Shown: piece after piece, positions 8,350 to 15,443 of the stretch
Layout of the letters: every line of letters begins with the position of its first letter
Numbering within the stretch: position 1 is the first letter of the stretch
DNA from: JBFMHD01 sp040752395 [NCBI: Candidatus Hydrogenedentota bacterium]
GTDB taxonomy: Bacteria; JBFMHD01
Reading direction: 5' to 3'
Length of the DNA stretch: 17,372 bases
Assembly: GCA_040752395.1 (NCBI GenBank)
Contig: JBFMHD010000030.1
Location: forward strand, 1-17,372
Notes under the pieces: model-generated
The model's input: the letters and a program-made list of their open reading frames with translations, nothing else
Databases searched by the model: none
Told to the model about the DNA's origin: nothing
Translations under genes and position numbers: made by a program

Positions 8350-8375
8350 CGTAATCTTGCTTCTTGCTTCTAAAG
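8350..8375. repeat. CTTGCTTC-type intergenic repeat copy
   Basis: CGTAATCTTGCTTCTTGC followed by TTCTAAAG matches the copy at 6454-6479 with few differences, and AGTCTTC lies upstream in both. The rest of 8237-8349, apart from the possible small ORF, shows no structure I can name. Confidence 0.5.
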
Positions 8376-8387
8376 TAATACTTTCTC

Positions 8388-8416
8388 TTGACAAATGATT
8401 TTTATGCAGTTATAAT
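8388..8416 (+). promoter_or_regulatory. Perfect consensus sigma-70-type promoter
   Basis: TTGACA (8388-8393) and TATAAT (8411-8416) are exact consensus boxes with the ideal 17-bp spacer. This is the best promoter match I noticed in the window. It reads toward the ATG at 8457, which opens only a 52-codon remnant. Either it is a promoter left over from a lost gene, or it drives a small transcript antisense to the end of the phosphate permease gene. Confidence 0.65.
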
Positions 8417-8456
8417 GCATAAAAAAGAGAAAATTTGTGTATTAAGAGATTAAACT

Positions 8457-8615
8457 ATGGGACTTAGAGAGATAAAACAGATCTTAATTGACCAAAGTGA
8501 AAATCTAAAATGCAACAATCTACTAATTTTGACTGATGATGTAGAAGAAAAAGAAAAGGTTAAGGGTAAAATAATAACCTTTATCCCGGTATGGAAATGG
8601 ATAATTTACCCATAA
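8457..8615 (+). pseudogene. C-terminal remnant of an AAA/DUF4143-type ATPase
   Basis: The 52-codon frame encodes a peptide with REIKQILID near the start, LLILTDDVEEKE in the middle and a FIPVWKWII end. The order (Arg-Glu helix, then LT-D-x-E-E, then an I-x-x-IPVWKWL ending) is how many bacterial AAA_14/DUF4143 ATPases finish. Those proteins are around 400 residues, so nearly all of the gene is missing. The match rests on memory of the family's C-terminus, not on an alignment. An ATG and a consensus promoter sit upstream, so a short peptide could still be made, but I see no strong ribosome binding site. Confidence 0.4.
8543..8582 (-). terminator. Candidate intrinsic terminator of the phosphate uptake operon
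   Basis: Read on the minus strand, AAAGGTTA and TAACCTTT (8582-8555) form a perfect 8-bp stem with a 12-base loop, followed by TCTTTTTCTTC. It lies about 40 bp past the stop of the PiT gene. The stem has few G-C pairs, so it would be weak. It also overlaps the ATPase remnant on the other strand. Confidence 0.4.
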
Positions 8616-8621
8616 ACAGGA

Positions 8622-9632
8622 TTACAAAACAAGCGTTACAATCTTTGTTACTATAAAAGCGATCAATCCGCAGACAGGAAAAGTCAAAAGCCATGCTGCT
8701 ATTATCTGATTCGTAACTCCCCATCTGACAGCAGAAAGCCTTCTTATACTGCCCACACCCATTATTGAGGTATTTATAGTATGAGTTGTTGAGAGTGGAA
8801 TCCCGAGTCTGGAAGCGATTTCTATGGTCAGAGCTGCTCCTGTCTCTGCTGAAAATCCGTGAACAGCCTCAAGCTTTGTTATTTTAAAACCCATTGTTTT
8901 TATTATGCGCCAACCTCCGAGAGCGGTTCCTATTCCCATAACGATACTGCATACAAGGATTATCCATACAGGTATCTGAAAGGATTTATCCTTAAATTCT
9001 TCCATAGGGATGATTCCACATAAAACCAGAGAAAGAGCAAATACACCTATAAATTTCTGTCCGTCATTTGTTCCGTGGCTGAATGACATAAAAGCAGAGG
9101 ATAGAATCTGAAGTTTTGAAAATATCATACGTATTTTTTTTTGATGAACTTTTCTGAACAATTTATAGACAAGAAGCATAATAAAAAGACCGCCGAAGAA
9201 CCCGAGAAATGTTGAGAACAAAAGTCCTATAAAAACCTTTTTCCATCCGGCTGCAACAAGAACCGAGGGTCCTGCTTTTGCCAGTCCGGCTCCTGCAAGA
9301 CCGGATACCAGTGCATGGGATTCACTTGTTGGGAGTCCAAAGTACCATGTTATGCTTGAAAAAATTATTATTCCAAGCATAGCTGCTGATATTGTAGTAA
9401 GATCAATCACAGAGGGTTCGACTATCCCTTTGCCTATGGTCATAGCAACTGAGGTTCCTGCAAGAAGCACGCCTGCAATATTTAAAAGCGATGCCATTAT
9501 TACTGCCTGAATTGGCAACAAGACCCTTGTTGAGACGCAGGTAGCTATAGCATTAGGAGCATCGGTCCATCCATTGACAAACTCAGCCCATAAAATAAGA
9601 ATAATAACAATTATCAAACCCAGGTTTTCCAT
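8622..9632 (-). CDS. pit: PiT-family inorganic phosphate permease
   Basis: The 336-residue polytopic membrane protein belongs to the PiT (PHO4) family, which takes up phosphate with a cation. Both inverted signature halves are visible: GWTDAPNAIAT (21-31) with the PTSESHALVSG segment (101-111), and SHGTNDGQKFIG (185-196) with GFSAETGAALTIEIASRLG (259-277) followed by STTHTINTS. The length fits the short bacterial form, with no large central soluble loop. It is the second gene of a two-gene operon, starting 6 bp after the stop of the DUF47/PhoU-like gene, a standard pairing. No separate ribosome binding site is seen, so translation is probably coupled. Coupling to H+ or Na+ cannot be read from the sequence. 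The identification is firm. Confidence 0.95.
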   Translation of the reverse strand: MENLGLIIVIILILWAEFVNGWTDAPNAIATCVSTRVLLPIQAVIMASLLNIAGVLLAGTSVAMTIGKGIVEPSVIDLTTISAAMLGIIIFSSITWYFGLPTSESHALVSGLAGAGLAKAGPSVLVAAGWKKVFIGLLFSTFLGFFGGLFIMLLVYKLFRKVHQKKIRMIFSKLQILSSAFMSFSHGTNDGQKFIGVFALSLVLCGIIPMEEFKDKSFQIPVWIILVCSIVMGIGTALGGWRIIKTMGFKITKLEAVHGFSAETGAALTIEIASRLGIPLSTTHTINTSIMGVGSIRRLSAVRWGVTNQIIAAWLLTFPVCGLIAFIVTKIVTLVL

Positions 9633-9638
9633 AAGTGG

Positions 9639-10283
9639 TTATCCGAATTTTACCATTATCCCGCGGCAGATTTTACCTACATAATCAACCGAATCTACCA
9701 TCTCTTCAAGTAGTTCATAGACTTCCTTAAATTTTATTATATCTATAGAAGTGTAGTTCTCACTAAAAAGTTCAGCGATGCTATCATGAAAAAGATAATC
9801 ACCTTTATTCTCTAACTCATGCATCAATTTAACAATATCATTGACATTTTTCTTATTTTTAAGAGCTTCAATCAGTTCAGGAAGTTTTGAGGTGATTTCA
9901 ATAATTAATTCAGTAAAAGAGCATACATTTTTCGGGACCTTTTTAATAGAATAAGTCTCAATCTTTTGAGATAGACTGTTAAGTATATCAAGTGCTCTAT
10001 CTATGTTTATAGCGATATCGTGTATATCTTCTCTATCAAGTGGTGTCACGAATGTTTTATGAAGCTCGTCAATAATCTGAAACTCAACATCATCACCTTT
10101 ACCCTCACATTTTTTTATATCCATAAGCAATTTTTTTATCTCGTAATTATCTAATTTTTCGATGCTTGATACTAAATTTTTGAAAATATTACATCCCTCA
10201 AGTAAAATACTTACCTGCTTACACATCATGTCAAAAAATTTAGTTTCCCGTGGCACCAATAAATCTAAAAAATTGAGTTTCAT
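9639..10283 (-). CDS. DUF47/PhoU-like accessory protein of the PiT permease
   Basis: The 214-residue, all-helical soluble protein matches the DUF47 (PhoU_div) family: an early KKCEGKGDDVEFQIID helix, TPLDREDIHDIAINIDRALD (80-99), a second metal-ligand-like helix ELENKGDYLFHD, and the ending VDSVDYVGKICRGIMVKFG. The repeated E-x-x-x-D pattern in both halves is how PhoU-type three-helix bundles bind metals. Genes of this family nearly always precede a PiT permease, as here. They are thought to control phosphate transport, but the mechanism is not settled. The ATG at 10283 has AGGAG (complement of 10291-10295) seven bases upstream, a good start. Confidence 0.9.
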   Translation of the reverse strand: MKLNFLDLLVPRETKFFDMMCKQVSILLEGCNIFKNLVSSIEKLDNYEIKKLLMDIKKCEGKGDDVEFQIIDELHKTFVTPLDREDIHDIAINIDRALDILNSLSQKIETYSIKKVPKNVCSFTELIIEITSKLPELIEALKNKKNVNDIVKLMHELENKGDYLFHDSIAELFSENYTSIDIIKFKEVYELLEEMVDSVDYVGKICRGIMVKFG

Positions 10284-10443
10284 TTGTTTACTCCTATGAC
10301 AAGTTAAAAGTTAAAAGGCAAAAGTAAAAAATATCATATCATCTCCTATGACAAAAAACAAGAAGCAAGATAACGAAAAAGTAGTGAGCTAACGGTTCAC
10401 AAAAACGAAAAAATCTATAAATTATCAAAAATTGTCAATATTT
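10284..10443. repeat. Repeat-containing gap between bioA and the DUF47 gene
   Basis: The gap holds two copies of CTCCTATGACAA (10291-10302 and 10343-10354). The first supplies the ribosome binding site of the DUF47 gene on the minus strand. Between them lies a short AAGTTAAAAGTTAAAAGGC repeat. An inverted copy of the CTTGCTTC-type core is at 10359-10375. On the minus strand, GTGAAC-CGTTA-GCTCAC (10402-10386) could form a weak hairpin followed by TACTTTTT, the only candidate terminator for the biotin operon that I see. Confidence 0.4.
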
Positions 10444-11796
10444 TTATGTGAGGTATCTTTTAGAGAGAGATCTTATAATTTCATAAGTTGCAGAAAGGAT
10501 ATAATTTATCTCGTTTTTAGTTATACAGAATGGTAGATAAAAATAGATTATATCACCTAACGGCCGTAAAATAACTCTTTTCTTTAACCCCATTTTATAT
10601 ATTTTAAACCCAATTCTTTCTTTGAAGTCAAATCTTTGTTTTGTATTTCTATTTCTTACCAGTTCTATAGCTCCAACTAAACCGATATAGCGAACATCAC
10701 CGATAATCTGGATATCGAGGAACCTCTCCATTAGTTGATGAAAAATCTTTATCAACGGCTGTATTTTTGTAAGTGTATCATCTTTTTCAAATATTTCAAG
10801 GCTTGCTAAAGCAGCTGAACAGGAGATAGGATTTGCTGTATAGGTATGACCGTGATAAAATGTTTTTTTGTTTATATAATCATCATAAAATGCCTGGTAT
10901 ATATCTTCAGTAGTTAATGTTGCAGCGAGCGGCAAGGTACCTGATGTTATACCCTTTGAGAGACATAAGAAATCAGGTTTTATATCACAATATTCACACG
11001 CAAACATCTTTCCCGTTCTGCCAAACCCTGTTGCAACCTCATCGAGTATAAGATGGATATTATATTTTTTTACTAATATATCTACTTTTTTAAGAAACTC
11101 TTTGGGATAAATTATCATTCCCGAAGCTGCGAGAAGCAATGGTTCTATAATAATAGCAGATATTCTTCTTTCATTTTTTCTAATTAATATCTCAAGCGGT
11201 TTTAGACACTCGATTCTGCAATCTTTTTGGTTTTTATTCACAGGGCATCTGTAGCAATATGGGGTTGGAACTTTATAATGTTGGATATAAAGTGGTTTAA
11301 AGATCTCACTAAATAAAGAGATACCGCTAACGCTCATCGAACCGATGGTGTCACCATGATAAGCAGAGTCTAAAGAAACAAATCTGTTTTTATCTTTTAT
11401 ACCCTTATTTTTCCAGTACTGAAATGACATCTTTAATGCAACTTCAACAGCTGTGGAACCGTTATCAGAGTAAAAAACTTTTGTTAAATTGGGAGGCGAT
11501 ATAGAGATCAATTTTTCAGAGAGTAAAATTGCAGGTTTATGCGTAAAACCTGCAAAAAGAACGTGATCAAGTTTATTTAGTTGGTCTTTAATTGCTTTTA
11601 CCATAAAAGGATGATTGTGACCATGAACATTACACCACCAGCTTGATATCGTATCATAATAGAAATTACCTTTGCTATCGTATAATTTCAATCCTTTAGC
11701 TTTTTCAATGAGGATAGGTGGCAGTGTTTGACAGTCTTTCATCTGGGTATAAGGGTGCCAGTTATATTTTAAATCTTTTTTTATCCAGTTATCCAT
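10444..11796 (-). CDS. bioA: Adenosylmethionine-8-amino-7-oxononanoate aminotransferase
   Basis: The 450-residue PLP enzyme of fold type I, class III, makes 7,8-diaminopelargonate from 8-amino-7-oxononanoate. Visible features are NWHPYTQM near the start, SSWWCNVHGHNHP (51-63, substrate pocket), SDNGSTAVEVALKM (110-123), YHGDTIGSMSVSG (146-158), LILDEVATGFGRTG (249-262, Asp252 for the PLP ring nitrogen) and CLSKGIT with the Schiff-base Lys281. A cysteine set, Cys181, Cys184, Cys193 and Cys197, is seen in many bacterial homologues. Whether the amino donor is SAM, as in E. coli, or lysine, as in Bacillus subtilis, cannot be decided here. It is the last gene of the biotin operon. The ATG overlaps bioD by 16 bp, with AGGAG nine bases upstream inside bioD. 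Confidence 0.93.
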   Translation of the reverse strand: MDNWIKKDLKYNWHPYTQMKDCQTLPPILIEKAKGLKLYDSKGNFYYDTISSWWCNVHGHNHPFMVKAIKDQLNKLDHVLFAGFTHKPAILLSEKLISISPPNLTKVFYSDNGSTAVEVALKMSFQYWKNKGIKDKNRFVSLDSAYHGDTIGSMSVSGISLFSEIFKPLYIQHYKVPTPYCYRCPVNKNQKDCRIECLKPLEILIRKNERRISAIIIEPLLLAASGMIIYPKEFLKKVDILVKKYNIHLILDEVATGFGRTGKMFACEYCDIKPDFLCLSKGITSGTLPLAATLTTEDIYQAFYDDYINKKTFYHGHTYTANPISCSAALASLEIFEKDDTLTKIQPLIKIFHQLMERFLDIQIIGDVRYIGLVGAIELVRNRNTKQRFDFKERIGFKIYKMGLKKRVILRPLGDIIYFYLPFCITKNEINYILSATYEIIRSLSKRYLT

Positions 11797-12473
11797 CGCT
11801 CAATTCTCCTACCAATTTTAGTAAATTCCTGTTTAAGTGTTTCTATGTTTTTACTAAAAGGCAAGGTACCGAGAAAATTTACAGAACCAAATCTATGAAT
11901 AATCTCAGGGTTATCCACGAGTATTATTCTATTTCCTTTTTGTATATTATTAAAGATCACACCTATTATTGGTATCTTTCGCTTTTTTAGAATTTCTATA
12001 GAAAGGAGCGTGTGGTTGATAGTGCCGAGTTTATTTAATGTTACAAGGATCACAGGTAATTTAAGTTTTGCGATATAATCGACAAGTAAATCATTATGAT
12101 TCAGCGGAACACAGAGCCCACCTGTACCCTCAACAAGAACAGTATCAAATAATCGAGTCAACTTAATAAAAGCTTGATATATCTTCTGAAACCTTATCTT
12201 TTTTTTCTGGATACTTGCTGAAAGATGTGGTGATGCAGGGAAGGTAAAATAATATGGCTGTATAAGTTTTTTTATCTTTCTGTCTGCAAAAATTTTGGTT
12301 TTGGTCCCGAACATTATTTTTTGATGTATCATTATATCAGATGGTTTACCGCTCTGAACCCATTTCTGGGTTATAATATTATAGCCTCTATCAAGCAAAT
12401 ATTTTCCAAGAAGGCCGGTTATCAGAGTTTTTCCGCAGGAGGTATCAGTACCTGCAATAAAGATACTTTTCAT
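11781..12473 (-). CDS. bioD: Dethiobiotin synthetase
   Basis: This ATP-dependent carboxylase closes the ureido ring of dethiobiotin. I choose the ATG at 12473 (230 residues), which gives a 4-bp ATGA overlap with the end of bioC, the same junction as bioF-bioC. A start five codons earlier (12488) would overlap bioC by 19 bp. The P-loop is GTDTSCGKT, directly after an initial IFIA strand, the classic BioD position. The Lys in QKWVQSG corresponds to the usual KPVQTG segment, but Trp replaces Pro. VLVEGTGGLCVPLN carries the second nucleotide and carboxylation motif. A VTLNKLGTINHTLLSIE segment follows, as in other BioD proteins. Length is normal. Confidence 0.93.
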   Translation of the reverse strand: MKSIFIAGTDTSCGKTLITGLLGKYLLDRGYNIITQKWVQSGKPSDIMIHQKIMFGTKTKIFADRKIKKLIQPYYFTFPASPHLSASIQKKKIRFQKIYQAFIKLTRLFDTVLVEGTGGLCVPLNHNDLLVDYIAKLKLPVILVTLNKLGTINHTLLSIEILKKRKIPIIGVIFNNIQKGNRIILVDNPEIIHRFGSVNFLGTLPFSKNIETLKQEFTKIGRRIERWITG

Positions 12474-13258
12474 TTTTCTGCTTTGCATAAATAAACCTGA
12501 TAAGTTGCAGTGATATTTTTAGAAATGGTTTTATAAACATCTTCAACATCCGCTATTATCTTTTTTGTGAAAAACAGTCTTTTATTTAAACCAATGCCTT
12601 GAGTTCCTGTATGTTTTATTTTGAGTAAGAGTTCTTTTAATGATGAATAATTTTCTTTATAAATAATTTCTTTAATAGAGACATTATAAAAATATTTCTG
12701 TAGAATTGTGATGAGTTGTTCTTTTGAGAAGAAATTAGAAGATGTTATTTTTGAATCTTTTTTAAGATATTCACAGATAGAAGAACGTAGTTCATTGAAA
12801 GTTTCAGGCCCGAAAATGGAAAAACTTAACAAACCATTCTTATTCAACATATTCTTATAGCTATCCAATGTCAAATCCAGATCATTAAACCACTGAAAGG
12901 TTGCGTTCGAGGTTATTAAATCAAATTTAGCTGTTAGGTGGGTCTCTTCTGCGTCTGCTACGAGAAACTCGATCTCTGCACCATTCTTGAGCGATTTCGC
13001 TTTATAAATTTTGTTTCTTGCTTGCTTTACCATTGCTTCAGAGATATCAAGACTTATAATTTTCGATAAAGGGAACTTTTCTGTAATTAGTAGAGTATAA
13101 TTTCCTGTGCCTGTTCCGAGTTCAAGAATATATTTGGGGTCTCTATTCCCTGAAAACTCAAGCAGATCCGATGCTGCATTATTTTGGATGTTAGCATATC
13201 TATCATAGGTATTGGCATATTTTGAGAAGTTTTTGCTAATTATAGCTTTATCAATCAT
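12470..13258 (-). CDS. bioC: Malonyl-acyl-carrier O-methyltransferase
   Basis: BioC methylates the free carboxyl of malonyl-ACP (or malonyl-CoA), so that fatty-acid synthesis enzymes can extend it to pimeloyl-ACP methyl ester. The 262-residue protein shows the BioC N-terminus, NFSKYANTYDRYANIQ (10-25). It also has SAM motif I ILELGTGTG (44-52), ISLDISEAMV, DLITSNATFQWFNDL (113-127) with the BioC-typical SNAxxQW, and LLLKIKHTGTQG (210-221), a region conserved in BioC. These, with the operon position, separate it from generic methyltransferases. It overlaps bioF by 4 bp upstream and bioD by 4 bp downstream, so expression should be coupled. Confidence 0.92.
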   Translation of the reverse strand: MIDKAIISKNFSKYANTYDRYANIQNNAASDLLEFSGNRDPKYILELGTGTGNYTLLITEKFPLSKIISLDISEAMVKQARNKIYKAKSLKNGAEIEFLVADAEETHLTAKFDLITSNATFQWFNDLDLTLDSYKNMLNKNGLLSFSIFGPETFNELRSSICEYLKKDSKITSSNFFSKEQLITILQKYFYNVSIKEIIYKENYSSLKELLLKIKHTGTQGIGLNKRLFFTKKIIADVEDVYKTISKNITATYQVYLCKAEK

Positions 13259-14415
13259 ACAAATTTTCTCAAACTATCGAGTAGATTTATAATTACTTCT
13301 TTTGAATGATTAAAAGTCATAGAGAATCTAAGTCTTGACTCATTTTTAGGGACTGTGGGATACCTGATCGGGAGCACAAAATAACCCTGTCTTTGAAGTC
13401 TGGCAGCTATTTTTATTGTTTTATTGTTATCGCCGATAATTAGCGGTATTATCTGGGAAGACCCACGAACTTTAAGACCGAGGTCTTTTAAATTGTCTTT
13501 AAAGAACTCCGAATTTTTTAATAACGTTTCTCTTCTAAACTTTTCATTCCTGATAATTTCAATAGCTTTAAGATTAGAAGCAATCACAGCTGGCGGCAGG
13601 CTGGTTGAATAGATGAAACTTCTTGCAGTGTTAATTAAATACTCAATCATTTTTTTATCTGAAGTGCAGTATGCACCAAAACATCCGAGCGCTTTACTGA
13701 AAGTACCCATAATTATATCGATCTCATCTGAAATACCTTCTTGTTCAACTATACCCGAACCATTTTCTCCAAAAATCCCGGTAGCATGTGCTTCATCAAC
13801 CATAATTATACAATCATACCTCTTTTTTAATTCAATAAGCTCTTTTAAAGGTGCACGATCACCATCCATACTGAAAATTGTCTCTGTAATAATCAGGGCT
13901 TTTTTATATTTTTTTCTTTGTTTTTCAAGCAGGGACTTGAGATTATCTGTATCATTATGTTTAAATCTTATAATTTTTGCTTGCGAAAGAATTATACCAT
14001 CAATAATGCTTGCATGATTCAATCTATCAGAAAAGACACAATCATCTCTTGATAAGAGTGCACTTAATATCCCGAGATTTGCCTGATAGCCTGAATTAAA
14101 TATTAATGCTTTCTCTTTTTGTTTAAATCTTGCAACCTCTTCTTCAAGTTTATGATGTATCTCAAAGCTTCCGGATAAAAGTCTTGACGCGCAGGCTCCA
14201 GTACCATACCTGTTAACAGCTTCTTTAGCTGCATTAATTATTTGGGGATGATTTGAGAGACCGAGGTAATCATTTGAAGAAAAATCAATATATTCTTTGT
14301 TATTAACTATAATTTTACAGCCTCTCCTTTCTTTTATCGGATATAATTTTCTAAGTAGACCCTGCTTTTCTCTGTTTTTTAGACTCTCTGTCAATAAGAT
14401 ATAGACTTTTTGCAT
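13255..14415 (-). CDS. bioF: 8-amino-7-oxononanoate synthase
   Basis: This PLP enzyme condenses a pimeloyl thioester with alanine, releasing CO2, to give 8-amino-7-oxononanoate. The 386-residue sequence has the alpha-oxoamine synthase motifs: SSNDYLGLSNHP (46-57), GTGACASRLLSG (71-82), LNHASIIDG with His134, DEAHATGIFGENGSG (207-221; Asp207 and His210 contact PLP), and GTFSKALG with the Schiff-base Lys241. Glycine C-acetyltransferase (KBL) is close in sequence, but position in a complete bio operon decides for BioF. The gene follows bioB after 58 bp that contain a GC-rich hairpin, and ends with a 4-bp overlap into bioC. No ribosome binding site is evident. Confidence 0.93.
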   Translation of the reverse strand: MQKVYILLTESLKNREKQGLLRKLYPIKERRGCKIIVNNKEYIDFSSNDYLGLSNHPQIINAAKEAVNRYGTGACASRLLSGSFEIHHKLEEEVARFKQKEKALIFNSGYQANLGILSALLSRDDCVFSDRLNHASIIDGIILSQAKIIRFKHNDTDNLKSLLEKQRKKYKKALIITETIFSMDGDRAPLKELIELKKRYDCIIMVDEAHATGIFGENGSGIVEQEGISDEIDIIMGTFSKALGCFGAYCTSDKKMIEYLINTARSFIYSTSLPPAVIASNLKAIEIIRNEKFRRETLLKNSEFFKDNLKDLGLKVRGSSQIIPLIIGDNNKTIKIAARLQRQGYFVLPIRYPTVPKNESRLRFSMTFNHSKEVIINLLDSLRKFV

Positions 14416-14431
14416 AGCTTAATTCACGCTT

Positions 14432-14472
14432 GCAGGTGGAGTAGACCAGGCTGTCGGCCTGGCCCTGCCTGC
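14432..14472 (-). repeat. GC-rich hairpin between bioB and bioF
   Basis: CCAGGC (14446-14451) and GCCTGG (14457-14462) form a 6-bp stem with a 5-base loop. GCAGG (14432-14436) can pair with CCTGC at 14468-14472 as an outer stem. The stretch is much richer in G and C than its surroundings and begins directly after the bioB stop. It resembles REP-type palindromes. In the mRNA it would lie just 5' of bioF and could protect the bioB message or reduce read-through. Confidence 0.5.
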
Positions 14473-14473
14473 T

Positions 14474-15403
14474 TTATTGCATCCATAAAGATTTAATAAA
14501 AGAAACAAGTTTCAGGTCTTCAGCTACTTCTCTGCCTTTTATAGTTAGATAACCACCAATTATCATACCATTTATACCGGAAAGAAAAGCTAAAGCCTGA
14601 AAATCTTTTAGTATCGATTCTCTGGCCGCAGCAAGTTTGATTATTTTAGAAGGAAGGATAATTCTAAACAAAGCCAGAGTTCTTATAGCATCTACAGGGG
14701 ATAGGGGAACGATATTTTCAAGTTTTGTCCCTTTAATAGGGACAAGGATATTTATCGGTATAGAATGTGGACTGACTTTTTTAAGAAGCAGAGCCATATC
14801 GAGTCTGTCCCCCCAGGTCTCTCCCATACCTATAATCCCACCGCAACATAGTTCAAGACCAGCTTCTTTTACTGCGTCTATAGTTCGTAATTTATCAGCA
14901 AAAGTATGTGTAGTGACAATTCGTGGAAAAAATTTTTCTGATGTTTCGATATTATGATGGTATCTTGAGAGTCCTGCGTCTTTTAATATGACAAGTTTTT
15001 CATAATTAATGCTGCCAAGAGAAGCACAGACATCTATTCCGACTTTTTCTTTAATAGCAGCCACAGTTTCGACAATTCTATCGAAATCTTTATTTGATAA
15101 GACATTACCGCTTGTAACGATACCGAATTTTGCTGCGTTATTTTTTTTTGATTTATAAGCCTCTTCTATTATCTCAGATTTATCTTTAAGTGGATAAACA
15201 GGTGCATCAGTTTTATGTCTTTTAGATTGGGCGCAGAATTTACAGTCCTGTGGGCATAACCCTGATTTCGCATTTATTATCGAACACAATTCTATATTAT
15301 TATCCCCGATATTTTCTTTACGCAGACGGTTTGCTTGCTGTATTAATTCAAGTAGCGGTAGATTTAATAAATCTTTATATTCAGCTATAGAATAACTTAT
15401 CAT
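14474..15403 (-). CDS. bioB: Biotin synthase, variant auxiliary-cluster ligands
   Basis: This radical SAM enzyme inserts sulfur into dethiobiotin. The 309-residue protein has the [4Fe-4S] motif CPQDCKFC (Cys50, Cys54, Cys57), the usual SIINAKSG before it, YHHNIETS (148-155), GGIIGMGET (188-196), PINILVPIKGT (216-226) and AAARES (Arg261, equivalent to the Arg that contacts the second cluster in E. coli). Cys126 and Cys186 match two E. coli [2Fe-2S] ligands. The third, E. coli Cys97, is replaced by Gly94 (codon GGT, in KFGIVTSG). Extra cysteines lie at 40 and 187. A recently described BioB class from anaerobes uses an auxiliary [4Fe-4S] cluster, and this may be one. It is the first gene of the operon; the ATG has no ribosome binding site and lies 10 bp after a -10 box. 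Confidence 0.93.
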   Translation of the reverse strand: MISYSIAEYKDLLNLPLLELIQQANRLRKENIGDNNIELCSIINAKSGLCPQDCKFCAQSKRHKTDAPVYPLKDKSEIIEEAYKSKKNNAAKFGIVTSGNVLSNKDFDRIVETVAAIKEKVGIDVCASLGSINYEKLVILKDAGLSRYHHNIETSEKFFPRIVTTHTFADKLRTIDAVKEAGLELCCGGIIGMGETWGDRLDMALLLKKVSPHSIPINILVPIKGTKLENIVPLSPVDAIRTLALFRIILPSKIIKLAAARESILKDFQALAFLSGINGMIIGGYLTIKGREVAEDLKLVSFIKSLWMQ

Positions 15404-15413
15404 AGTTAAAACG

Positions 15414-15443
15414 ATGATAGGTAAGAGAGATTAAAGCTGTCAA
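15414..15443 (-). promoter_or_regulatory. Promoter of the biotin operon, near-leaderless
   Basis: On the minus strand, TTGACA (15443-15438, exact consensus) and TATCAT (15419-15414, one mismatch) are 18 bp apart. Only ten bases separate the -10 box from the bioB ATG at 15403, so transcription would begin within a few bases of the start codon. No ribosome binding site or recognisable BirA operator is present. Confidence 0.6.

Noticed and set aside
13424-14017. Plus-strand frames opposite bioF
   Set aside because: They are antisense to a clearly identified gene and their composition follows from its codons.
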